Shown here: positions 22,120 through 34,220 of the stretch, in pieces | Position numbering within the stretch: the first letter of the stretch is position 1 | How the letters are laid out: the number at the start of each line of letters is the position of its first letter | NCBI GenBank assembly: GCA_001598975.1 | Contig: BBXU01002218.1 | Span: 1 to 64,000 of the forward strand | Origin: Parachlorella kessleri | Taxonomy: Eukaryota > Chlorophyta > Trebouxiophyceae > Chlorellales > Chlorellaceae | Direction: 5' to 3' | DNA length: 64,000 bases | Notes under the pieces: generated by a model | The model's database searches: none | What the model was told of the DNA's origin: nothing | Seen by the model: the letters and a program-made list of their open reading frames with translations, nothing else | Position numbers and translations under genes: made by a program

Positions 22120-25100
22120 ATGGAGCCCCTCAACACAAGCTTCTTTGCCAACCCAGACGACACAAAGGCAACACCGCTGCACTGGGCTGCTCTGCGAGGC
22201 AATCTAGGCGAGGTGCAGGCGCTCCTCGCTGCCGAGCCTAAAGGCGTGGCTAGGACAGACAGCCACGGATGGACCGCGCTTCACTGGGCGGCTGGAGCAG
22301 GGCAGGCTGAGTGTGCCTCTGCGCTGATGAGGGCGGGTGCCAGCCTGGAGGCCAGAGCCAGCGAGACGGACACGCCCTGGGTAGCACAGCTTGCCAAGGG
22401 GTTTCTGTTCGACTCGCCAGCCTGCCACGCTAAGGTGGACGACCTGGCGGCAGCAGGGTTTGTGGAAGAGGCTCGTAGTCTAAGGGAAGAAATGGCAAGG
22501 CCAGACGCAAAGGCAACAGCAGGTGCAACGCCCCTCCATGTCGCAGCTGGTATGGGTGCCGTGAACTGCATTTGTTGTCTGATGCAGTTAGGAGCCCAGC
22601 TTGAAGCAGCCAACAGCCTTGGGCTCACAGCGCTGCACCTGGCAGCAGCCTGCAACCATGTCCCAGCTCTGCAGGAACTGGTGCAGGCAGGAGCAGACGT
22701 CCGTGCTAGTGATAGCAAAAGTAACACGCCGCTTCACCTGGCAGCTGGTCTTGACAGCTTGGAGTGCCTGCGAGAGCTGATCAGGCTTGGGGCCTCGATC
22801 ATTGCTCGTGGGGATAAGAGGTGCACATCCCTCCATGTGGCAGCTGCACAGGGTGCCACCGCCTGTGTGAAGCAGCTCCTGGCAGCAGGTGCCGACATGG
22901 AAGCCGTTGCTGACTGCGGCTTGGGGCCCCTCCACTTGGCTGCTTGGGCCGGCATGCTAGAAGCCCTCGGTGTCCTTATTGACGCTGGGGCCGACGTCCA
23001 TGCCACTGACGAGCATGGACACACCCCGCTCCACCCTGCAGCTGCTGCGGGTCGCGTGGAAGCTGGCCTAGCCCTGCTGGCTGCTGGGGCAGACTTGGAG
23101 GCGGCCACCACAGAAAGCGCAACCCCCATACAGCTGGCGGCTGGCCGGGGGAATGCAGCCATGATATCAGCACTGGCAGCGTCGGGGGCTGACATCAACA
23201 GGCGGAGTGGGAATGGGTTAACATGCCTGCACGTCTTGCTTGCGCGGGCCTGCATGGGGTATGTGCCAGAGGCTCCCAAGCGGCTTCAGCAGCTACTGGA
23301 CTTGGGCGCAAGTGTGCAGCTGGCATGCGCAACGTGGCCCACCCCCGTGGATGCAATGCTGGGGAGTATAGATAACCCAAAAGGTTGCAAGCTGCCGTCA
23401 TGTGTTCCAGAGCTAATCAGGTAAGTGATCATGGGGCTGGCTACTACGTGGCAGCTGTGCAAAGTAGAGGCATTGGCTCATGCCCGGTGTGGTTGTGAAT
23501 GCATTGCACAAGGGAGGTGTCTCATGTGTACTCGGTGTTCATGCCCTGGTCACACTTGTCCTTATGCTTATGTGTCTCTGTGCAGGGCAATGGTAGCTGC
23601 AGGGTGCTCCATATCCACACAATGCCGTCCTTCCCTGGGGAACATGCTCGCGGTGGACACCATCATCTCCTGGTTCACCAGACTAGGGTCCGATACCGAC
23701 TGGCCACCCAGCCTAAGCGCCAGCGCTGTGGATGTCGGCTGTGTTCTTCTGGATTGCCTAGAAGCAGAAAGCCTTCGCGGCGACAGGGAAAACAGTGTGA
23801 ACAAGGGTTATCTCATGTGGATCATCCTGAAGACCGGCAGCATCCAGCTTGCTGTCAGGGCAGCAAGCTTGCTCCTCGACAACGACGGAGATCCAGCTTC
23901 TACTGAACATACCATACCTCGCACCAAGGACCTGTTTGAGCGGGCAATGAAGGGTCTACCGTGCCCTGGCAATGTGAATGCGTTTACTTCAATAACAACA
24001 TTGCATGGGGCCTACCGCATGCGAACTTGTCACAGGGCAGCTAGGTTAAGAGACTGGGTGCCGCACTGTGGGGCCAACACAGCAAGGCAAGCTTAGTGAG
24101 CAGAATCCAGCGTGCTGATCTTGTGTCAGTGCCATGACCTTGAAAAGCAGCCAGACTTGCTTGGCATTATTGTCTGTGCGAACTTGCTGCAATGCGGGAC
24201 ACTACATAACCCTGCACTGCAGTGCAAAGAGGAACGGGCGGGGCTGTGCTTGGCATGCATGCAGGGTGAATGGGGTGAGAGGCACTGGCGGCTGGTCCAC
24301 CACTTCTGTGACATGGCGGAGGCTCTCCTGGCCGCTGGCTGCCCTCCCATCAAGCTTTCTGTCACCAGCAGGGACAGGCCTGCCTTGAGAGGTGCTGAGG
24401 CTATCAGCACCTCTGGGAGGACAGTCCCGGTGAAACTTCCCTGCTGGGCTGAGCCACACCTCAGGTGAAACCATGGTTGGAGTGCATCAAATTGCATGTA
24501 GCACGGAGGCACCGCTCATTGTCTATGGTGCAGGCAGTAGTGAGGACACTTCTTGTAAGTCTCGTTGTCCTGATTAGGATCAGTGGAGCCGAGACTCACG
24601 GAAAACCAAAACAAGCGCATGGTGCAACCTTGCGTAGGTGCAGCATTGTTAGTGTAGGCCAGGTCGTAGGTATGGTGCACTATCCCCTTGCGAGATAGGA
24701 AGCAGTTCCCCACATCAAAAAGGGTCCCATGTGGCTTGCTATGTCCTAGCGCATCCGAGATCCTTCCTAGTCTGAAACTGTTTGTGCTTGCAGGGAGGTG
24801 GTTCCCCTGGCTGCCTCCGGCCTGCGCTGGAGCCCTGGAACGCACCGCGCCTTCCCTCCGTGTTTCCGCGTGGCAGCCAGAGCGCTGCTGCTGGCAAATC
24901 ATCGTGGGCTAAGGGCGGCCTGCCAGGGGTATGACACTGATACCGGCTTGCCTATGGCGGCGAGCAGATCCGAGGTGCTGGCACCCCTGCTGGCATTGTC
25001 GCCAGGGTATACCTGCCGCCGCAGGTGGTGCTGCTGGTCCTGACCAAGGCGGCCCACCCTGCCACCGCCTGGGTGCCACAGCTGCAGCCAGGGCTAAGTG

Positions 25101-25170
25101 AAGCAAGCGCCATTGCCGCCAACAGGACTTTTGCTTGTGAAATGGGCCTCAACAGACATGCTTAGGCACC
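22120..25170 (+). pseudogene. ANK3, ankyrin-repeat gene with a degraded C-terminus
   Basis: Exons: 22120-23420, 23586-23973, 24265-24464 and 24794 onward. The product starts MEPLNTSFFANPDDTKATPLHWAA. Exon 1 is fully open (433 codons, about ten ankyrin repeats) and ends LPSCVPELIR. Exon 2 (AMVAAGCSISTQC...) uses a GTGAAT donor; exon 3 is GEWGERHWRLVHHFCDMAEA. Exon 4 starts normally (REVVPLAASGLRWSPGTHRA, then RALLLANHRGL) but shifts frame around 24965-24990 and stops at 25043, giving about 712 aa. The original frame can still be followed to about 25165 (LPPQVVLLVLTKAAHPATAW), but the tail that encodes the membrane segment in ANK2 and ANK4 is mostly deleted. A loss in two steps is inferred. Confidence 0.8.
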
Positions 25171-25445
25171 TGGAGCCTGCAGTGGCGGTGGGGGCAGTTG
25201 GTGGTTGAGCGTTAGGAGATGAGGCAGCTCCGACATGTTCTGCCGTGAGGGCGGGGAGTTATGGTCCGGCGGCCGAGAGTGCCTATGGCGGCTTGTGATG
25301 TCCTGTGTAGTGTGATATATTCTCTGCAGTTCTCATATGCTGCCAATGCCCTCCACAACAGCCACCAGCCACAATTAGGCACCTCCACCCACTGAATATA
25401 CAAGCATGCTCAACACTACTAGGGCAACTGCATCCAGGCATTGTT

Positions 25446-26169
25446 ACGGAGTGAATGGGGACCGCGCTCGCGCGCGGCTCCATTATACTGAGTATTGTCT
25501 TCGATGTAACGGCGACTTGGAATATCTAGCCGCCGTTTTTTGGACCGCTCCTGCGAACGCTGTGACGAGCATGCCGGGCTGAATTCACGCTGTAAGGAGG
25601 GTTTGCTCCTGAGCTACAAGCGAGGCCTAGGACAGAGGCTAAAGCGTCGTCTAAAGCGAGAACGGGGCCGGGATACGGCGGAATCCGTTTGAACGCGCCG
25701 CCTTTGCTGAGTTTCGGTGAGACCTGACTGCGTGCGAGCCCTTGGTTCGAGGGTCGTATGTCAAGTGAGAGCGGCAGGGAATTCCCCAAGTTTGAGGTCA
25801 GGCGCCGAGCGAGGCGACAACGCCCGTGAGCAGGGGCTGCAGATACTGCCGTTCTTGCTTGGATTTTCGGTTGAGGGGCACCTTTCTCTGTGGCGTTGCA
25901 ATAGCCGTATACGGTAGTTGTAGTATCGAGGATGAGGTCGAGAGCAGCCGGTCAAGGGACGCCGGGGGAGCCACCGACAGATCGGGGGTATCCGATAGAG
26001 TCTGCTGACGAGGCAGGCAGCAGCTGCGTGAAAGCCGAGTCAGCACAGCGCTCAGCCCAGGCTCAGCCCAGAGAAGGCATTGCACGTTATGCATATTGGG
26101 GGCTATGTTCTGATCGTTTCATTCACTCCGTCCCGCATCGCGCATGCCGGTTGCGCGTGCCGGGAAACC
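25446..26169. mobile_element. About 724-bp insertion downstream of ANK3, class unknown
   Basis: The flanks after ANK2 and ANK4 align directly across this point (CCAGGC followed by a CTTT-rich stretch and TGCACTGCC). In ANK3 that alignment is broken by a block flanked by the direct repeat TTGTT (25441-25445 and 26170-26174), consistent with a 5-bp target duplication. The block looks richer in CpG than its surroundings, has no long open frame and no obvious terminal inverted repeats. An internal GGTTCGAGGGTC loosely resembles a pol III B box. It could be a non-autonomous element or a solo LTR; the ends do not read TG...CA, so the LTR idea is weak. Confidence 0.5.
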
Positions 26170-27160
26170 TTGTTTGCTTTCCATTGTATCTGCACTGCCA
26201 CGTTCCTTTGACCTCCAAGACCTTGCAACACAACTTCGACTAGCCTTGAATGTGCTACAGTGGTGTCTCTGGCAGATGTGAGTGACTTGGCTGTCCCCGT
26301 TGTAACTCTACTGATTGCCAGCCTACCGTTGCAACAGCCCTGGCAGCATGACAGCTTTCTCTTCTGCAACACCTGCATTGCATGTCGTCTGGCGTAGTCT
26401 TACCCCCAAGGCTCCTTCTGCCACCTAGCTTGTATTGGCCTTCCTGGGACCACTACACTCAAACTTGTTTCAGTGACGTTGAAAGATGCACTTCATACTA
26501 CTGTCCCCACTTTTTACTCTGCACTGGCAGTACAACCCAGGTAGTCTGTGCTTGGGGCCTTGGGGTCTGTGCGTTATGCCGCATGTAAGTAGCCGGAACT
26601 GTGAGTACGATGCGAACTGAGACCACTAGCCACAAATCCTTGTTTTGTACAGCTTGGTTCTATTTGTCTCATGCCAAATCGCATATGCTGATTGAAATGG
26701 ATGAAGTCAAACTCAAGTGACTGCATATGCATGCCACCTTCTATGAGAGGGCAGATGCTGTGCTGCAAGGTCTCTGCACAGTGCCCCTGCTTGCGGTCCA
26801 GTCATTTGTGCTCCTGGTTCTTGCTTATGTTGCTGCTCTGGTGGCCGGGGCAGCCACTGCAAGTTGCAATAGCCCGTCGCCAACTAGGTTTTGCAGAAGC
26901 AAATGGAATTGGTGTTGCTTGCACGTTACTGCCTGGCTGCTGCCGTGCGCACGGTCATGCCGTTAACTGCTGTCTATCCCCAGAGCTTTAGGTTTGCGTG
27001 CCATTTGCGTTTAACGCCGAAAGCTACACACGGGGGTACGGTTTAGTGCGGTCAGCTTAGACCGTGCGAAGGTTCCAAAGCAAGTTTTAATACATTTGAC
27101 ACAACGCTTTCAAGCGAACTCAACCCATGACTTGATCCCTCAATATCCCATCGCTGCTGC
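26170..27160. other. Spacer between the insertion and the ANK4 module
   Basis: About 1 kb. The first part (to about 26250) is the continuation of the ANK3 3' flank. The rest has only short open frames and nothing recognised. Confidence 0.4.
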
Positions 27161-27441
27161 GCTTGCGGCCGCTCCTGCAAGGCGCGCTACAGTAGAAGGC
27201 GCGGCACTTACACTGCCCTTCTGAGCCGAGCGTATACGTAGTAGTTATGTGCTACTAGAACTTGCACGTAAACCCTGGCGGTGACTGACTACACATCTGC
27301 GTGCGTGCTAGGCTGACGGCCTTGTCTAAGTGGCTGCCGGTAAGTCTGGAGCGCACCCAGTGCACTGTGGTTGGCGGTAACATATCTGATCCCACCACAT
27401 GACAGGGAGCAAGGTTGCTGCTGCTGGCAGGGGGTGCTGAC
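27160..27441 (+). promoter_or_regulatory. Conserved upstream module of ANK4
   Basis: Paired AAGGCGCG elements lie at about 27180-27205. The GCCGGTAAGTCTGGAGCGC element (about 27333), CCCAGTGCACTGTGG and ACATGACAGGGAGCAAGG follow just before the gene, in the same order as before ANK2 and ANK6-9. Confidence 0.6.
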
Positions 27442-30400
27442 ATGTCCGACACCAGCTTCTTCGCCAACCTTGACGACCCAAAGGCCACACCTCTGCACTG
27501 GGCTGCTCTGCGAGGCAACCTAGGCGAGGTGCAGGCACTCCTTGCTGCTGAGCCTGGGAGTGTGGCTGTGACAGACAACCACATGTGGGCCCCCCTGCAC
27601 TGGGCGGTTGCAGCAGGGCAGGCAGAATGCGCCGCTGCTCTGGTTAGGGGGGGTGCCAACTTGGAAGTCGGAGGCAGGGAGGCGCACACACCCTGGATGG
27701 CAAATCTCGACAAGTTCTTTTACTTCGACTCGCCAGCACGGCATGCTGAGGCAGACAAACTTGCGGCAGCAGGGTTTGTGAGAGGGGCTCAGGCTTTGAG
27801 GGAAGGCATTGCACAGACAGATCCAAAGGCATTGGTGGGTGCCACGCCCCTCCATGTCGCAGCTGGCATGGGAGCCGTGGACTGCATCCGTTGCCTGCTG
27901 AAGTTAGGAGCCCCGCTGGAGGCAGCCAACAGCCTTGGACTCACAGCAATCCATCTGGCAGCAGCCTGCAATCATGTCCAGGCTCTGCAGGCATTGTTAC
28001 AGGCAGGAGCAGACGTCCGTGCCTGTGACGGCTACAGTAATACGCCACTCCACCTGGCAGCTGGAGGGGGTGCCACAGCCTGTATAAAGGAGCTCTTGAC
28101 AGCAAGTGCCGACATGGAAGCCAGTACTGAAGGGGGCGCCACGCCCCTGCACTTCGCTGCTGCGGGCGGCATGCTAGAAGCGCTGCGTGTCCTTATCGAC
28201 GCTGGGGCTCACGTCCACGCCACCGATGAAGATGGTGAAACCCCTCTTCACCGTGCAGCTGCTGCGGGTTGTGTTGAGGCTGGCACAGCCCTGCTGACTG
28301 CTGGGACAAACCTAGCGGCGGCCACCACAGAGCCACTCGGATGTAGAAGCCCCACACTGATTGCGGCTGGCCATGGGATTATAGCCACGGTGTCAGCACT
28401 GGTAGCGGCGGGGGCCGACATTAACTTGCGGAGTGGGAATGGCGACACATGCCTGCACGTCTTCCTTAAGCGGGCCTGCATGGGGTATGTGCCTAAGGCA
28501 CCCAAGCAGCTACAGCAGCTGCTGGACTTGGGAGCAAGTGTGGAGCTGGCATGCGAAGCGTGGCCCACCCCCGTGGATGCAATGCTGAGGGAGATCGGCA
28601 ATGCAAAAGGCTGCAAGCTGCCGTCATGTGTTCCAAAGCTAGTTCGGTAAGGACTTAGGCTGCCCACTTCTTGGCTCCTGTGCGACTGAGAGGTTTGGAG
28701 TCATGCCCGGTGTTGCTATCAAGGCACTTGTAAGTTAGGTGTCTTGTGCATATCAGGTGCCCTCGACACAGCTTCATATTGCATATGTCTCTGTGCAGGG
28801 TAATGGTGGCGGCAGGATGCTCCATCTCAAAACCCCACAGACATGCGCACTTGGGCATGCTGATGCACAGCACTATCGTGTCCTGGTTCCATAGGCTAGG
28901 GTTCGATATCGACTGGCCACCCAGCCTGAGCGATAGCGCTGTGGATCTCGGCTGCGCCTTGCTGGATTGCCTAGAAGCAGCAGGCCTTTGTGGCACAGGT
29001 GAAGAAACTGGCTGTCTCATGCGGAGCGCCCTGGAGACCGGCAGCCCACAGCTTGCTGCCAGGGTAGCAGGCTTCCTCCTCAACAATGAGCTGGATGCAG
29101 ACGCTGCTAGACACAGCTTATCCCACCTCATGCGTTTTTATGAGCGAGCACTGAAGGGTCTACCGTGCCCTGGCAGGGTGAGTGGACACTGCAGTGGCGT
29201 ACCTTGCATGGGGCCCAGCAATGACAACTCTCAAGGGGCAGCTGGTTCGAAGGGCACACGGCCGTGGGCCAACACAGCAGTGCAAGTTCCTGGTGGACAG
29301 AACCCAAAATGCCTGTATAGTGTCAGTCAAACGGACGTGACAAGCAGCCCTAAACTTGAACAGCGTGAGCGTCTGTGCGACACCATGCAAGTTAAGGCCA
29401 CATCACAAACCAGCACGCCACTGCAACCATCAGGCGGGGCTGTGCTGGGCCTGCATGCAGGGCGGATGGGGTGAGAGGCATCAGCAGCTGGTCCACCACT
29501 TCTGTGACATGGCGGAGGCTCTCCTGGCTGCTGGCTGCCCTCCCCTTGAGCTCAGGGTGTCCAGCAGGGGCAGGTCTGCCTTGAGCAGCGCTGAGGAGAC
29601 CAGCAACCCTGGGACGACAGTCACAGTGGACCTTCCCAGCTGGGCTGAACCACACCTCAGGTGAAAGCATGATGGGTACAGTGCCCCACCCATATTGAAG
29701 CACGGATGTGCAGCTCGTACTTCATGATGTGTGCATGATACAAGGACATCTGGTCGTAGGCTTGGTTGTCTGCAAGGATTGCAATTGTTGTAAACGAACT
29801 CTAGTAGCGAGTCTGGTCTTGTCTAGACTAGACTAGACTAGTAGCAAGTCTGGGACGCAACCTGCTGGCAGCTGCAGCATGCTTGGTACAGGTGGCATAG
29901 GTATGGCTTCTCCCCTGGCAAGATGTGGACAGAATCCAACATCAAGAAGGGCCACGCATGGCTTGCCATCTCGTTCATTATGCTACACTCTCAAGTTCAA
30001 CATGCTATTTGTCCCAACACATGCCCTGCAGGGAGGTGGTCCCCCTGGCTGCCTCTGGACTGCGCTGGAGCCCTGGGACCCACCGTGCCTTCCCTCCAAG
30101 GTTCCACGCCGCGTGGAGCGGCAGCAGCCAGAACACTGCTGCTGTCAAACCATCGCGGGCTGACAGCACCTCCCGGGTTGGCCTTCCAGCTGTATGACAC
30201 TGACACTGGCTTACCCAGGGGCAGGGAGCTGATGCATGGTGGTGACGCCCCTGCTGGCACTGATACCAGGGTGCACCTGCCGCCCGAGGTGGTGCTGATG
30301 ATTCTGGGAGAGGCGAGCCACCCTCCCACGGCCTGGGTGCCGCAGCTGCAGCCAGGGGTGAGCGAGGCAAGCACCAGCGCTGCCAGCAGGTTTTTCGCTG

Positions 30401-30555
30401 TTGTGGAGGGGGCATCAACAGACTCGCTTGGGGAACTCAAGCCTTGGAAGGTTGGGCTGGGGATTGTGGCAGTGGCGGTGGGAGCAGCTGTTGTTTCAAG
30501 TTTAGAAGGTGTGGCAGCTCTCCTGCACTTTCTGCTGTTTGTTGGAGGGGAGTAA
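27442..30555 (+). pseudogene. ANK4, ankyrin-repeat gene with an 11-bp insertion in the last exon
   Basis: Exons: 27442-28646, 28799-29177, 29461-29660 and 30032 onward. It starts MSDTSFFANLDDPKATPLHWAA; exon 1 is open for 401 codons, with one repeat fewer than ANK2. Exons 2 (VMVAAGCSISKPH...) and 3 (GGWGERHQQLVHHFCDMAEA) are intact. In exon 4 roughly 11 bp (around 30105-30117) are extra relative to ANK3, shifting frame so that translation stops at 30197 (about 649 aa). The downstream original frame is well preserved to TAA 30555 and includes HLPPEVVLMILGEASHPP and a hydrophobic VGLGIVAVAVGAAVV segment, which extends further than in ANK2. Either the product lacks its anchor or the copy is a recent pseudogene. 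Confidence 0.8.
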
Positions 30556-31416
30556 CCATGGTCGGGCGGATTGCCTATGGTGGTTTGTGATGTATTTGTG
30601 GTAGGAGTGGTGTGTTGTTCAACTCTCATGCGCCCCCTCTCCCTCAGCATATACCACCAGCTACAAATAGGCACCTGAAAATACAAGTGTGCTCAATGCC
30701 TTCAGGGAAGCAGTGTCCAGGCAAGCTTTCCTTGCACCTGTGCTGCCCTGAGGTCTGTTTCATGGTTGTTGAGTATCTTGGAACACAAATTTGCCTAGAC
30801 TTGAACTTGCTGAAGGGGCGTATATGTTTGTGAATGGTGGCAGGCAGTGCAAACAGGGGAAGATAGTAATGAACAATAGTGACAGGGTTGTACTCATGTA
30901 TGCTCTAAATCTTGCCTGAGTTCTGCCCCAGTAGGCCTCTCCCAGAGACAAGCTAAGGCACTGAAACAGCTGGTGGAGCTGGAATTGCAGCAAAGGCAAT
31001 AGACAGCGGTTTTGGGTAGACTTCTACGACTCCTCCTAGTGCTGAGGCACCTGCAGAACTGGAGCAGCTCTCAGCTCTGCTAAGTGACGCAGCTGGCACC
31101 CGCCAAACTGCTGTCTGACTGTCTGAATTCGTGTCATAATGTGCGTCTTAAGCAGATCTAAGGTGTGATGCAACGCGCCAGCGGGAAATTTGCTCGACCC
31201 GTGGCACACTTGCGCCCAGCCGTGCCACCTATCGCTATATTTGTTTCACCGGTCTGTGCTGGCTTGCTTGAAAAACTGCAGCTGTATGAACCAGGTGATC
31301 GCGTCTTAACTTGAAACTGACTAGGTGCCGCCAAGAATCTGCTGCAGGGACGGAGGGCCAGGTTCAACTGGGTTGCACTGGGACATGAAGGCGGAGCAGA
31401 GGCACTGGCGGAGGCT
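30556..31416. promoter_or_regulatory. ANK4 3' flank and alternative upstream module of ANK5
   Basis: 30556-30840 matches the ANK2 3' flank. 31030-31220 matches the region upstream of ANK3 (21689 onward), including TGACGCAGCTGGCACCCGCC. The ANK5 reading frame is open back to about 31326 (AKNLLQGRRARFNWVALG), so an upstream start exon may exist near 31340. Confidence 0.5.
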
Positions 31417-34220
31417 ATGCACGGCACCACACCGCTCCACATAGCAGCGGGGACAGGGAATGTCGAACATGTGCGTGAGCTGTTGCAGCAGGGGGTGCCG
31501 CCAAATGCAGCCGACAGCCAGGGCTTCACTGCACTCCATTTCGCAGCAGCGTGCAGCAAGACAGCAGCGTTGCGGGCACTGGTGGAGGGAGGAGCAGACC
31601 TCAATGCTCCTGATGCTGGCAACACAGCGCTGCAGTTCGCAGCTGAAAGTGACAGCTTGAAAAGCCAGCGACAGCTGATTGGGCTTGGGGCTAGCACTGC
31701 AGGGTCTGGGCTCGATGGAGATACACCTGTCCCCTGTGCGGCTGCTCAAGGGCATGCAGCCTGCGTGGCGGAGCTTCTTGCGGCAGGTGCTGACAAAGAG
31801 GCTGCTACGGCCACAGGCGACCGGCCCCTGCACCTAGCTGCCTACAGAGGCCATGCCGAGGTGGTGAGGTTGTTGATTGAGGCAGGCGCCGACATTGATG
31901 CCGTTCAACACCTCGGCATGACCCCACTCTTCATTGTAGCTGGAGGAGGTCATGTGGAGGCCTTGCTGGCCCTTGTAAATGCCGGGGCAGACTTGGAAAA
32001 GGACGGAGGCACAGGGCCGGGGGCGATGTCTCCCATCCAATTCGCTGCTTACTTGGGCCACATGAATGCGGTTGCTGCGCTGGCGGCAGCGGGGGCCAAC
32101 ATCAATGGGCAGGCAGGGACCTGGCCCAGCTGTCTTGACCTTTTCTTCCACCGAGCGTGCAAGCATCATGTGCCTGATGCACCAGAACGACTGCGAGAGC
32201 TGCTGGCTGCGGGGGCGAGTGTGCAGCTGGCTTGTGCGATATGGCCCACCCCTGTTGACTCATTCCTTCACTCCATCGAGCATCCCACAGAGTGCAGGCT
32301 GCCTGCGTACGTGCCAGAGCTAATCAGGTGCCAAGGCTGGAGGGTTGTTGCTCACCAAGTGTGCATGTGGAGGTCTGAAATGCATGTTGTCAACAGAAGT
32401 CTTTGAGACTTTTCCCGGCTTGTAATTGCATCTATCCTTCTTGTCCTCCCAAAAGACAGAGTTGCACACTGCAGGGGGCTTCCAGTCGTCAGCCATTTTC
32501 TTACAACGACAAACACTCATCTGCATGCAGGGTGATGGCAGCAGCGGGATGCCTTATTACCGCTAAACGGACCTCAGAAGATGGCGACCTCATGATTAGC
32601 CCGCTAGTTCTGTGGCTAAGGAAGCTGACACCCGGGAGCATAGCTGACTGGCCAGTCAGCCTCAGCAGCAGCTCGCTGGATGTGGCCCAGGTCCTACTTC
32701 AGTGCGCAGCCGCAGAAGGCGGCCTGCCAGAGGGGGACATAGGGGATGTGATGTTCCGTACCTTGGCTATTGGCAGCACTCCACTGGTGACAGCAGCTTT
32801 AAGCCTCCTACCTGAGAGGTCGCTTGAAGTGAATGACGACATCATGATAGAGGCGGCGGATCTGTTGAGACGGGCATTGTTGGCGCTGCCCAACCCTGGC
32901 CGGGTAAGTGGGTTGGGCGTAACAGCACCAAATGGTGTGATGGTGTACTTTTGACCCAGCTGACAATGACAAAATTGGCTGCTCAACCAGGCAGTTTTCA
33001 AGGAAAGAATGTGACAATGCAATTGACCTTAGCTGGCTCGGAGCAGTCTCTACCATCCTATATATAATCAATGTCTGTACAAGCTACCGCACCTGAGTTG
33101 CTGCATTGATGGAGGTGCATGCAGGGATCTTGGGGAAAGCAGTACCGGCAACTGGTCCACCACTTCGTTGACGTTACAGAAACTCTCCTGGGAGCGGGCT
33201 GCCCTCCCATCCTGCTCTATGCAGCCATGGGGGACAGGGCACGGTTGGCATGCCCTGGACTCGCCGGCATCCCTGGGAACGCCAACTGGATGGACTTGCC
33301 ACGCTGGGCTAGGCCTCACCTCAGGTAGGCAGGCTACCAAGGTAGCCAGCTTCTTAAGGTGGCAGTTACATATCTGTGGTGTGGGCTGCGGGCTTGGGTA
33401 CCTTGTGTGACACCTAAGAGGTTGAAGTCCACCGTCCCTCACAACTCTTAGCTTCATGTTTTACCTGAGTAGATGCATCCTGAGAGAGGGTGTTTTCGCT
33501 CCCCGCGTGTGAACCAACCTATGTGATTGACACTGCGCGCATGGCCTATGGGACCTCATTCGCATGCTAGTGCTCCACCAACCAAGGCAAGCTGGCAGTG
33601 TGACCTTAATGCATATCTGGTGTACGCTCCGCAGGGAGGTGGTCCCCCTGGCTACCTCCGGCCTGCGCTGGAGCCCTGACGCACACAAAGCCTTCCCACC
33701 GCGCCTTCGCGCTGCTGCAAGGGCCCTGCTGCTGGCAAACCATCGCGGGCTACCTGAAGCCGCTGCCTTAGGCCGTGCAAGCTACAGTAGCATAGCATTT
33801 GCAGGCCGCACCGTTGAGGGCACCGGTGCCAGGGTGCACCTACCGAGGGTGCACCTACCGAGGGTGCACCTACCGGTGCTGCTGATCCTGGAGAAGGCAG
33901 CCCACCCTCCAGCGTCCTGGGTGCCCGTGTTGCAGCCAGAGCAGCTGAATGTCGGCAACAGCATACCCAGCAGGATGTGCAGAGCCGCTGATCATGTGCT
34001 ACGCGAGCGCCCTAGCGCTCGGCGGGTTGGGCTGATGCTTGTGGCGGCCGTAGTTGGGGCCTTGGTGCTTGGGCGTGGGAGGCGACGGAGAGGTGCGAAA
34101 AGTGGCTTTCCAGATGGGCAGCCAAGCTCTCATGTCATGCAGCAGGGCAGTGTAGATTCCAGGGATACAGGGTGGCATATGCCAGGTCCTAGTTGGCGTT
34201 GGTGTGGCCTTAATGGGTGA
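31417..34220 (+). CDS. ANK5, divergent ankyrin-repeat protein with C-terminal hydrophobic segment
   Basis: Exons: 31417-32327, 32531-32903, 33125-33324 and 33635-34220, in phase for at least 689 aa. Compared with its neighbours it lacks the N-terminal MSDTSFFANLDD start and the first two repeats; MHGTTPLHIAAGTGN is the first in-frame Met, and the true start may be in an upstream exon. About seven to eight ankyrin repeats follow, then VMAAAGCLITAKRTS (exon 2), GSWGKQYRQLVHHFVDVTE (exon 3) and REVVPLATSGLRWSPDAHKA (exon 4). The C-terminus has VGLMLVAAVVGALVLG followed by Arg-rich [10 protein letters not shown] and a tail of about 40 residues absent elsewhere. A tandem triplication gives RVHLPRVHLPRVHLP. 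With its 3' half open, this may be a functional copy. Function is unknown; ankyrin repeats mediate protein binding. Confidence 0.78.
33831..33875 (+). repeat. Perfect 15-bp x 3 coding tandem repeat in ANK5
   Basis: Three exact copies of AGGGTGCACCTACCG add two extra RVHLP units just before the LLILEKAAHPPASW motif. The frame is kept. Confidence 0.95.

Noticed and set aside
25735..25765. B-box-like GGTTCGAGGGTC as a tRNA gene
   Set aside because: No acceptor stem, A box or anticodon arm can be folded around it.
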